Assembly (NCBI GenBank): GCA_016871755.1
Contig: VHCJ01000008.1
Coordinates: forward strand, 55,810 to 119,809
From: Verrucomicrobiota bacterium
GTDB taxonomy: Bacteria > Verrucomicrobiota > Verrucomicrobiia > Opitutales > Opitutaceae
DNA length: 64,000 bases
Direction of reading: 5' to 3'
The notes under the pieces are model-generated. The model worked only from the letters and a program-made list of their open reading frames with translations, ran no database searches and had not been told where the DNA came from. The translations under genes and the position numbers were made by a program. The first letter of the stretch is position 1; each line of letters starts with the position of its first letter. Shown piece by piece: positions 17,489 through 25,054 of this stretch.

Positions 17489-18626
17489 GGCCAAACGTAA
17501 GGTGAAGAAACGGAGTCGCACCGCCAAGCCCAGCGCCCGTCCGCGGACGCTGCAATCCCGGGGCATTGGTCAAGTGAGCAGACCGGTGGTCCGCTGGACC
17601 CGCGAGGGCGAACGCCGCCTGCTCGTGCTCGAGAACGACCGCGTGAGCGTCTCGGTCTGGCCCGACATGGGGGCGGCGATCGTCGCGATCGTCGACCGCG
17701 CCAGCGGCATCGACATCATGTGGCGCAACCCGTACCTGCAGCCCGCGCGGCTCCGGGTGCTCGACCAGCCGATGCGGAGCGGGAGCGACCTCTACGACGT
17801 GATGGACGGGTGCTGGTACGTGTCGCTGCCGCAGGGTTTCTTCGCCGGGGATTACTTCGGGGCGCCCATCGGCACGCACGGCGAACTGAGGAGCCTGCCG
17901 TGGCCGGTGGAGAAGATCGAGCGCAGCGCCCGCCGGGTCAGCGTCACGTTCGTCGGCCGCTCCATCCGCACCCCGCTGGTGTACCGCCGGGAGCTCATCC
18001 TCGAGTCGGGCAGCCCGTGGCTGGTCTGGCGCGAGACTCTGGAGAACCGCTCGGCGATGGACCTGCCGGTCGCGTGGCTGCAGCACCCGACCTTTGGCGG
18101 CCCGCTGCTCGACGGGGCGCGGCTGCTCACGCCGGCGCGGACGGTGCGGGTGTTCCAGGCGGACGACCCGCAGGCGCTGCAGCTGCAGGCCGGGTACGTC
18201 GGCACGTGGCCGCACGTCCCTGAGCGCGAGGGCGGGGCGATGCGCGACTGCAGCATCGTGCCGCCGGCCGGCACCGGGAAGGATCACTCGGTGCAGCTGA
18301 CGGATTTCAAGGCGGGCTGGGGCTGCATCTGGAACGAGCGCCGCGGTCTTGGCTTCGCGATGGAATGGGACCTGGAGATGTTCCCGTGGGCGTGGTCATG
18401 GAACTGCGCCGGCGGGCATTCCCAGTATCCGCTCTGGGGCGAAGGTCACATCATCACCCTGCAGCCGAGCACCTCGCCGGTCGGGCGCTTTCCCGACCTG
18501 CTGCGCGAGCCGGGGGCGCTGCGCACGGTGCCGGCGAAGGGAAGCATCACGACGGAGATGGCGACGGGCTTCGTCACGCGCGGCGAAGGGCCGTGGCGCG
18601 GGGCGGCGACGGGAGGTGCCCGATGA
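17487..18626 (+). CDS. Galactose mutarotase-fold protein (DUF4432/aldose epimerase-like)
   Basis: The 379-residue protein, after a basic tail (MAKRKVKKRSRTAK), shows strands typical of the beta-sandwich mutarotase fold: ERRLLVLENDRVSVSVWPDM, IVDRASGIDIMWRNPY, ELILESGSPWLVWRETLENR and GFAMEWDLEMFPWAW. The superfamily interconverts anomers or binds sugars. Whether it is catalytic cannot be told. An AAGGA 9 bases before ATG 17487 supports this start, although a GTG at 17574 would remove the overlap with the divergent gene. Its stop overlaps the ATG of the PLP enzyme (ATGA at 18623-18626), so the two are translationally coupled. Confidence 0.68.
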   Translation: MAKRKVKKRSRTAKPSARPRTLQSRGIGQVSRPVVRWTREGERRLLVLENDRVSVSVWPDMGAAIVAIVDRASGIDIMWRNPYLQPARLRVLDQPMRSGSDLYDVMDGCWYVSLPQGFFAGDYFGAPIGTHGELRSLPWPVEKIERSARRVSVTFVGRSIRTPLVYRRELILESGSPWLVWRETLENRSAMDLPVAWLQHPTFGGPLLDGARLLTPARTVRVFQADDPQALQLQAGYVGTWPHVPEREGGAMRDCSIVPPAGTGKDHSVQLTDFKAGWGCIWNERRGLGFAMEWDLEMFPWAWSWNCAGGHSQYPLWGEGHIITLQPSTSPVGRFPDLLREPGALRTVPAKGSITTEMATGFVTRGEGPWRGAATGGAR

Positions 18627-19705
18627 GCCTCTGGAAGCACGCGGACAAGTGGGGTGGGCCGCCCGAGGCGGACGCGGTGACGCTGGGCGAGGGCAACACC
18701 CCGCTCATCCGCTCGCGCACGATCGGACCGGCGCTCGGCCTGCGCAACCTTTGGTTCAAGTACGAGGGCGGCAACCCGACCGGCTCCTACAAGGACCGCT
18801 TTGCGGCGGCGGCGATCACCCACCTGCAGCGGGAGGGGCGCCGGATCTGCCTCGGCACGTCCAGCGGCAACACCGGAGCCGCGCTCGCGGCCTACTGTGC
18901 GCGGGCGGGCATGACGTGTTTCCTTGCGATCGTCGAAGGAGCGCCGGAAGGGAAACTGCGGCAGATGCGCGCGTATGGCGCGCACCTCCTGCGCATCCGG
19001 GACTTCGGCGTGGCGCCGGCGCTGAGCGCGGTCGTCATGAACGGCCTGCGCGGCCTGGCGGCGGAGCTGCAGGCGGGCTTCGAAATCAGTGCCTTTGTGT
19101 TCTCGCCCCGCGGAATGGCGGGTGTCCAGACGATCAGCTACGAAGTCGCGGAGCAGCTCCACGGTGCGCCGTTCGATGTCTTCGTGCCGGCCGGCGCGGG
19201 TGGGCTCACGCTCGCGGTGGCGCGCGGCGTGGAGACCTTCGGTGCGGCCGGGCGCGTGCATTGCGTGCAGCCGGAGGGCAACGACACGATCGCCTCCGTC
19301 CTGCGCGCGGGCGGCACACAGGCGGTGGCGGTGACATCCGCCACGGCGATCAGCGGCCTGCAGGTTGGCGGCATCCTTGACGCCAACGAAGTGATCGCCG
19401 CCTGCCGCCGGACCGGCGGCCAGGGCCACGTCGTGCCCGACGAGGCAGCCTGGGCGTGGCAGGCCCGCCTTGCGCGCGAGGAAGGCGTGTTCGCCGAACC
19501 GGCGGGCGCGGTCGCCCTCGCCGGCGTCGAGCGCGCGGTGGCGCGGGGCGAACTCTCGTCCGACGCGAACATCGTCTGCATCGTGACGGGCACCGGTTTC
19601 AAGGACGAGCGATCGCTCCTCCGCATGACCGGGGAGGCCGGCACCCCCTTGGTGGACGGCTTCGACGCGTTCGCGGACGCGGTGCGCCGCGCCCTGCCGC
19701 GATAG
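18623..19705 (+). CDS. Threonine synthase-like PLP-dependent enzyme
   Basis: The 360-residue protein belongs to fold-type II PLP enzymes. LGEGNTPLI (21-29) and GNPTGSYKDR (50-59) with the Schiff-base Lys57, then TSSGNTGAALAAY for phosphate binding, are all as in threonine synthase. The length is shorter than usual long-form threonine synthases. No other threonine-pathway gene is nearby. The gene is coupled (ATGA) to a mutarotase-like protein, so it may act as a lyase or substituting enzyme on an unusual amino-acid conjugate; that is inference. It ends with TAG and is convergent with the sialidase-like gene (8 bp). Confidence 0.8.
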   Translation: MSLWKHADKWGGPPEADAVTLGEGNTPLIRSRTIGPALGLRNLWFKYEGGNPTGSYKDRFAAAAITHLQREGRRICLGTSSGNTGAALAAYCARAGMTCFLAIVEGAPEGKLRQMRAYGAHLLRIRDFGVAPALSAVVMNGLRGLAAELQAGFEISAFVFSPRGMAGVQTISYEVAEQLHGAPFDVFVPAGAGGLTLAVARGVETFGAAGRVHCVQPEGNDTIASVLRAGGTQAVAVTSATAISGLQVGGILDANEVIAACRRTGGQGHVVPDEAAWAWQARLAREEGVFAEPAGAVALAGVERAVARGELSSDANIVCIVTGTGFKDERSLLRMTGEAGTPLVDGFDAFADAVRRALPR

Positions 19706-19713
19706 GCCGCCGC

Positions 19714-20913
19714 TTACTTCAGGGCGCCGAGCGGGATCTTGCGCACCCGCAGGCGCGCGAGACGGTGCTGGTCGGCCGGACCCCCGGCGCAGTACGCGAG
19801 CAGCACGCTGTCCTTGAGCTCGTGGATCGCGGTGTAGCAGAAGCCCGCGTCGACCCCATCGTACCCATCGACGAGGGCGGCGGCGGTCCACGGCTCGTTG
19901 GCCGCGGTGCCGGTGGCGACGACGAGCGGGGTGCGGTCGCCGCCGTACGGCAGGACGGGCCGCGTCTCGTAGGCCGGGCCCGGATTCCACACAGCGAACA
20001 AGCGAGCGGAGGCGAGCCGCTTCATCGAGAGCGGGGAGTTGGGTGACGTGAAGCGCGACGGGGCGGGGACGGTCCACGTCTCCCCGCCGTCGGTGGAGAA
20101 GAACTCGTACTGCCGACCCAGATCGGTGCGGGCCCAGGCCCAGAGGTGGTTGGGGGAAAGCTCGATCACCCCGGGCTCCTGGAGACCGCTGCGGGTGTGG
20201 GTCACGGGGAGCGTGCTCACGCCGCGCGCCTGCCGCCACGTGCGGCCATCGTCGTCGGAGAGGAAGAACAGCGCGAGGGCGCGCCAGTCGACCGCGTGCT
20301 CATTTTCCTCGTCGGTTAGCGCGGGGTGCAGGGCGGCCGGGATGACGAGACGGCCCGACGCGAGCCGGATGATCCGGTCGTTGTTGATCACGTAGTAGGC
20401 GGTGGCGGGGGTGCAGCAGACCGGCTCGCCCCAGGAGCGGCCCTCGTCGCGGGAGCGCCGGAGGTACATGCGCATGTCGTGCCAGTTGTTGCGCAGCAGG
20501 TAGAAGAGCCCGACGTCGCCATTGCCGAGACGGAGCAGGGTGATGCTCATGACGTTGGACGCCGTCTTCTCGCCGGGCGTCTCGATGAAGCTCTCGTCCG
20601 ACCACGTCTCGCCGCCATCGCGGGACGTGCGCTGGGCGATGCGGGCCGGGGCCTCGTCGGCGAAGGACGTGCCCACGAAGCGCGAATAGGCGAAGAGCAG
20701 GCTCCCGTCGCGGAGGGTGACGAACGATCCCTCGCTGTTGCGGGGGTTGCCGGGGCCGGGGGGAAGATCGAGCACGATCCTCCCGGGGATGACGGCTGGC
20801 GGCAGGGGCGACGCGGAGGCGACGGGGAGGATGACCGCCGCCGCGGCGAGGATGAAGGTCACGCGGAGGAGGGCGGCGCGAAGGCCGGGCAGGGACACGG
20901 AGCGGTGCGGCAT
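19714..20913 (-). CDS. Secreted BNR-repeat sialidase-like protein (locus A)
   Basis: This 399-residue protein has a signal peptide (residues 1-35) and a six-bladed-propeller pattern with four Asp-boxes of the S-x-D-x-G-x-x-W type at residues 97-104, 154-161, 219-226 and 273-280. Conserved segments NNDRIIRLASGRLVIPA (177-193) and SGLQEPGVIELSPNHL (242-257) are shared with its paralogue at 29570-31561. The canonical sialidase (F/Y)RIP motif is not seen, so cleavage of sialic acid is not assured; the substrate may be another glycoside. It is probably periplasmic or secreted. It lies directly after the MFS transporter gene in the same direction (35 bp), which suggests it releases what the transporter takes up. 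Confidence 0.8.
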   Translation of the reverse strand: MPHRSVSLPGLRAALLRVTFILAAAAVILPVASASPLPPAVIPGRIVLDLPPGPGNPRNSEGSFVTLRDGSLLFAYSRFVGTSFADEAPARIAQRTSRDGGETWSDESFIETPGEKTASNVMSITLLRLGNGDVGLFYLLRNNWHDMRMYLRRSRDEGRSWGEPVCCTPATAYYVINNDRIIRLASGRLVIPAALHPALTDEENEHAVDWRALALFFLSDDDGRTWRQARGVSTLPVTHTRSGLQEPGVIELSPNHLWAWARTDLGRQYEFFSTDGGETWTVPAPSRFTSPNSPLSMKRLASARLFAVWNPGPAYETRPVLPYGGDRTPLVVATGTAANEPWTAAALVDGYDGVDAGFCYTAIHELKDSVLLAYCAGGPADQHRLARLRVRKIPLGALK

Positions 20914-20948
20914 GGGAGGCGAGATACGGATGAGCGGAGAGGGTGCGT

Positions 20949-22226
20949 TTATGCGCGGGAAGGCGTGGACGAGTCGAGGCGGGCGAGCCGGGCGGGCAGG
21001 CGGGCGAGGTCGCCGGGCATGAGGAAGTAGGCGATGAAGGCGGCGAGGGCGGAGATCCCGACCAGGCCGGCGATGCACGCGAACGCGGTGCTGAGTCCCG
21101 CAAATCCGCGGATCCAGGCGGCGACGATGATGGCGACGCTGCCCGCGCTCACATTGCCGAAGAGGAAGATCCCAAAGGCGGCGGAGCGCACGCGCGGCGG
21201 CAGCAGGTCGAACATGATCAGGTTTTCGTTCGCCTGCCCCATCGTCCGCAGCAGGGAGGAGACGGCGAGACAAACGCTGATGACGAGGTAGCTTGGCTGC
21301 GGGACGAGGAAGACGAGGAAGAACGGCGCGGCGGCGAGGTAGAAGCCCGCCATCACAAGCGGCCGGCGCTGCGGGTTCCTGCGTCCGACGCGGTCGGCGA
21401 TCACGCCGCCGACGACGATACCGACCATCGCCGTGGCCTGCAGCATGAACGTCCCGGAGAAGCCGGCGCCGGCGAGGCTCATCTGGTAGGTTTCCTGGTA
21501 ATACAGGGGCAGCCAGTTCCAGAACATCCAGGCGCCCATCGAGGCCGCCATGCCCTGCACGAGGATGCAGTAGTAGGTGCGGGTCCCGAAGAGCAGCCGG
21601 ATGCTCGCGCCGAGGGAGAACGAGACCTCCTTCGCCGCGCCGGTCGCGTCGTTCGGCGCCGCGTCGCGGACCGCCCACGCCGCGATGCCGGCGAGGACGA
21701 GGCCGCCGATCCCGAAGACGATGAACACCTCGCGCCAGCCGGCGCTCTGCGCGATCATGCCCGCGAACGTCGCCCCGAGGATCAGGCCCACGCTCATTCC
21801 CGAAATGTTGGAGGAGATCGCCTTGCCGCGGGTCGCGGGACCATGGTGGTCCGCGATCAGCGCCAGCGCCGCCGGAGCGTAGAAGCACTGGGTCGCCCCG
21901 AACGCGATGCGAGCCCAGACCATCTGTTCGAAGCTGTGCACGAAGGCCGCGGCGAGCGTCGCGAGGCTCCAGAGCGCGAGGCTGCCGACGACGATGCGGC
22001 TGCGGGAGAAGCGGTCGGAGAAGAAACCGCCGACCGCGCAGCCGACGCCGTACGACCAGAGGAACGCGCTCCCGATGAAGCCGAGCTGCAGGTCGGACAG
22101 GCCGAGGTCCTGGCGCAGCAGCGGGAAGACGGTGGAGAGCGCGCTGCGGTGACCGTAGGCCGTCGCCGAGGCGGCGAAGAGCACGGTGGCGAGGAGCCAC
22201 TTGTAGCGGGGGGATTGGAGGTTCAC
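20949..22226 (-). CDS. Major facilitator superfamily transporter (anion:cation symporter type)
   Basis: The 425-residue protein has about 12 hydrophobic segments. DRFSRSRIV (the loop between helices 2 and 3) and VIADRVGRRNPQRR (the corresponding loop of the second half) are the MFS signature repeats. The pattern of the first half (SALSTVFPLLRQDLGLSDLQ, GRAISSN-like GKAISSNISG) is like the ACS family, whose members carry hexuronates, sialic acid and other organic anions by proton symport. I chose GTG 22226 since the helical region begins shortly after; ATG 22298 is an alternative. It is co-directional with the sialidase-like gene downstream and divergent from the amidohydrolase gene. Confidence 0.88.
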   Translation of the reverse strand: MNLQSPRYKWLLATVLFAASATAYGHRSALSTVFPLLRQDLGLSDLQLGFIGSAFLWSYGVGCAVGGFFSDRFSRSRIVVGSLALWSLATLAAAFVHSFEQMVWARIAFGATQCFYAPAALALIADHHGPATRGKAISSNISGMSVGLILGATFAGMIAQSAGWREVFIVFGIGGLVLAGIAAWAVRDAAPNDATGAAKEVSFSLGASIRLLFGTRTYYCILVQGMAASMGAWMFWNWLPLYYQETYQMSLAGAGFSGTFMLQATAMVGIVVGGVIADRVGRRNPQRRPLVMAGFYLAAAPFFLVFLVPQPSYLVISVCLAVSSLLRTMGQANENLIMFDLLPPRVRSAAFGIFLFGNVSAGSVAIIVAAWIRGFAGLSTAFACIAGLVGISALAAFIAYFLMPGDLARLPARLARLDSSTPSRA

Positions 22227-22459
22227 GCGGGAATCGGGTGATGAAATGGGGAGCGGTCGCGGCCTCGCCCCGGCCGGACGCGCGGCCGCAAGGGGCATCC
22301 AACGTCGGGGGCGGCCGGACGCGCGGGGCGAGCGGGGAGCGGCCCTTCACCTCCCGCAGCGACACCCGACCGGGTCAACCCGATTCGTGGTTCGCCGCCT
22401 TGACGCGCGCCGGCGGCGACGGCTAGCTCCGGCTTTCCCCCGCGCCTTTCGGCGATGCC

Positions 22460-23461
22460 ATGAAGATCGAGACCGAACTCAATGCCGACGACCGCCAATT
22501 GCTCGCCGAAGCCGTCGAGGGCTTCGTTCCCCCGGTTGTGCGGGACGTGCACGGGCACGTGCTCGAGCCCTCTGGCTACGCGCCCGGCACGCTGGCGCGG
22601 CATCTCGAGGGGCGGCGACTCGCCCCGTCCACGTACCGCGCGGCCATGGACCTCCTGCTCCCTGGCCGCCGCCTTGCCGAGGCGGTCCTCTTCCCCTTTC
22701 CCGCCCGCCAGCACGATCGTGCGGCCGTCAATCGCTGGATGTTCGACGAACTCGCGGCGGCCCCGGAGGGCGGCGGCGAATCCGATCACGGACTCGCCAT
22801 TGTCGGGCCGGCGGACGACCCGCGCGCGCTGGAGCCCGGGTTCGCGTCCGGACGCTGCCGCGGCCTCAAGCCGTACCACTTCTACGTCCCGCGCGCCGAC
22901 ACGTCCCAGGTGGGCGTGGAGGACTTCGCCCCGGAGTGGATGTGGGAGCTGTGTGATCGCCACGGTGCCATCCTGATGCTGCACCTGATGCGGGACGCGG
23001 CGGTGGATGATGCCGGCAATCGCGAGGCGCTGCGCCGCCTGAGCGCGAAGTACCCGCGTTGCCAGGCGGTCCTCGCCCACATCGGGCGCGCGTTCAACCA
23101 GCGCACGGCGCGCGGCCTCGCCCGGCTGGCGGACCGGCCGAACCTCTGGGTCGATACCTCGGCGATCACCGAAGCGGAGAGCTTCCGCTGCGCCCTCGAG
23201 ACCTTCGGCCCCCGCCGCATCCTCTTCGGCTCCGATTACCCGATCAGTCACCTGCGGGGCCGCTGCGTCACGGTCGGCACCCAGTTCCTCTGGGTCTACC
23301 CGGAAACCACCGGGGCCACGCGCATGACCCTCGTCGGGATCGAGTCGCTGCTCGCGCTGCGCGAGGCCTGCACGCAGCTGCGCCTCGGGGCGGACGACAT
23401 CCAGGCGATCTTCCACGACAACACCGGTCGCCTCCTCGACCACTTCCGCGCGCAGCCCTGA
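22460..23461 (+). CDS. Amidohydrolase-2-like metal-dependent hydrolase/lactonase
   Basis: The 333-residue protein shows the amidohydrolase TIM-barrel pattern: VRDVHGHVLEP (H-x-H at the first strand), MLHLMRD (strand-5 His region), VLAHIGRAFN and ILFGSDYPISH (final metal Asp with GSDYP). This order matches the amidohydrolase-2 group (lactonases such as 4-sulfomuconolactone or L-fucono-lactone hydrolases, and decarboxylases). In a locus with sugar oxidoreductases a sugar lactonase is a reasonable guess, not a proof. ATG 22460 lies after a GC-rich 233-bp divergent spacer that contains two copies of GGCCGGACGCGCGG (22272-22285 and 22313-22326). Confidence 0.78.
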   Translation: MKIETELNADDRQLLAEAVEGFVPPVVRDVHGHVLEPSGYAPGTLARHLEGRRLAPSTYRAAMDLLLPGRRLAEAVLFPFPARQHDRAAVNRWMFDELAAAPEGGGESDHGLAIVGPADDPRALEPGFASGRCRGLKPYHFYVPRADTSQVGVEDFAPEWMWELCDRHGAILMLHLMRDAAVDDAGNREALRRLSAKYPRCQAVLAHIGRAFNQRTARGLARLADRPNLWVDTSAITEAESFRCALETFGPRRILFGSDYPISHLRGRCVTVGTQFLWVYPETTGATRMTLVGIESLLALREACTQLRLGADDIQAIFHDNTGRLLDHFRAQP

Positions 23462-23716
23462 ACCGGCGGCGGCCGCCGGGGCGACCCCGCCGGGGTCCGC
23501 GGAAGGCCGGAGCGAGGGTCGGTCGGCGGCGATGGCGTCCACGCCGAAGAACGTGACGGTGTGGACGGAGGCAGGACAAACGGGATCCGCTGGTGAACGG
23601 GTGTGACCACCGGCGGCGCCGCGGGCGGCGGCGGTCGATCGGGGATGCAGCCTATCAGGAAAAGTGACACGTGCTTTCCGCTCCCCCCCGGCGGCTCCTT
23701 CGCGCAGCGTCGGCGC

Positions 23717-24736
23717 ATGGTTGCCCCCTTCCGCGTGGTGAACATCGACTGTAACTTCGACTACGCCTACGAGCGTGACCGCCTCGCGCCGCTGGGCATT
23801 GAACTGGTCCTGCGGAAGTCGGTCACCGAGGACGAAATCATCGCGGCCTGCGCCGACGTGGACGCCGTGTTTCTCGAGGGGACGAAGACGCCGATGACGG
23901 CGCGGGTGATTGAGGCGCTGCCGGCGCGGTGCCGGCTGATCGCGAAGTATGCGGTGGGCGTGGACAACGTCGACGTGGCGGCGGCGACGCGGGCGGGGAT
24001 CGTCGTCGCCAACGCGGCCGACTTCTGCACGGAGGAGGTGTCCGATCACGCCGTCGCGCTCATCGTCGGGGCGGCGCGGCAGGTGGTGTCGATGGACCGT
24101 CACGTCCATGCGGGCCGCTGGACCGGCTTTGTGGGTACGCGGCCGCTGCGCCGCCTGAGCGAACTCACGCTCGGTTTCGTCGGGCTCGGGCGCATTGCCC
24201 GTGCGACCGTGCGGAAGATGAGCGGATTCCGGATGCGCCTGATCGCCGCCGATCCATACCTGCCGGGACCCTCGCCCGAGCCGGGCGTGGACCTCGTGTC
24301 CCTCGAGCAGTTGCTGGCGGAGGCGGACCTCGTGTCGGTTCACGTGCCGCTTTCTCCCCAGACGCGCGGGCTGATCAATGAAGCGGCGTTCCGGCGGATG
24401 AAGCCGACCTCCCTGCTGGTGAACACCAGCCGCGGGCCGATCGTGGACGAGGCGGCGCTGGTGCGGGCGCTGCGGGAGAAGTGGATCGCGGGAGCAGCGC
24501 TGGACGTGGTGGAAGTGGAACCCCTGCCGGCGGACAGTCCCCTGCGGGAGTTCGACCAAGTGATCCTCACGCCCCACCGCGGGGCGGATTCGGTCGATTC
24601 CCTCGCTCACGTGCGGCGCACGATGGTGGAGTCGGTGTTCGCGGTGGCGCAGGGTCACTGGCCTCCCTTTCCCTTCAATCCGAAGGTTGCGCCCCGGGTG
24701 CCGCTGCGTCCCTGGACCGAGGCGCTGCGCGCCTGA
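23717..24736 (+). CDS. D-isomer-specific 2-hydroxyacid dehydrogenase
   Basis: The 339-residue protein has the NAD-binding FVGLGRIARA and the catalytic trio of the family: Arg in VNTSRGPIVDE, Glu in VEVEPLP and His in LTPHRGADS. The N-terminal half YAVGVDNVDVAAATRAGIVV is the substrate-domain hinge. It is closest in style to phosphoglycerate-dehydrogenase-like proteins of catabolic loci (no ACT domain, so not the serine-pathway enzyme). It reduces a 2-keto acid or oxidises a D-2-hydroxy acid. ATG 23717 was chosen since the upstream extension has no homology-like sequence. A GC-rich spacer of 255 bp separates it from the amidohydrolase gene. Confidence 0.88.
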   Translation: MVAPFRVVNIDCNFDYAYERDRLAPLGIELVLRKSVTEDEIIAACADVDAVFLEGTKTPMTARVIEALPARCRLIAKYAVGVDNVDVAAATRAGIVVANAADFCTEEVSDHAVALIVGAARQVVSMDRHVHAGRWTGFVGTRPLRRLSELTLGFVGLGRIARATVRKMSGFRMRLIAADPYLPGPSPEPGVDLVSLEQLLAEADLVSVHVPLSPQTRGLINEAAFRRMKPTSLLVNTSRGPIVDEAALVRALREKWIAGAALDVVEVEPLPADSPLREFDQVILTPHRGADSVDSLAHVRRTMVESVFAVAQGHWPPFPFNPKVAPRVPLRPWTEALRA

Positions 24737-25054
24737 GCGTGGGCGGTGGCGCCGTCCGGTGGCGTGGCTGCCGGGCGCTGCGGGGGGCGGGCGGCACCGC
24801 CGCCGGTCGCGGTCGGTTGGGTGGACCATGGGGGAGAGTCGCGACCGCGGTCGCCGGGGCGGCGCATGGGGGGCAGGGGTGGACGTGGTGTTCGCCTCGC
24901 TGGCGGAGGCCCGTCTGGCCCGTCGGAGCACACCGTGCCGGATCGCGGCTGGGACCAAAGTCGCTGTCGGTTCGCCACCTGTAAAATTATTTAACACCCG
25001 ATCCGGTCTTCTGTCGCGGGGAGTGTGTGGCATTCTCTTCCGACCCACCCAAAC
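24737..25054 (+). promoter_or_regulatory. 318-bp leader of the TonB-dependent receptor gene
   Basis: No gene is seen. The left part is very GC-rich. Near the right end an AT-rich imperfect palindrome GTAAAAT-T-ATTTAAC (24981-24995) stands out against the background, about 60 bp before the ATG at 25055. It is the most likely promoter or operator element for the receptor gene. A 50-nt untranslated leader with CCACCC runs follows. Confidence 0.4.

Noticed and set aside
19714..20913. Naming the two BNR proteins as true exo-alpha-sialidases
   Set aside because: The Asp-boxes show the propeller fold, but no (F/Y)RIP motif is seen and no NanE, NanK or NagB-type genes accompany them.
22227..22459. 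Pair of GGCCGGACGCGCGG direct repeats as an operator
   Set aside because: They lie in a divergent spacer, but the element is very GC-rich and not palindromic, so chance repetition at this base composition is likely.
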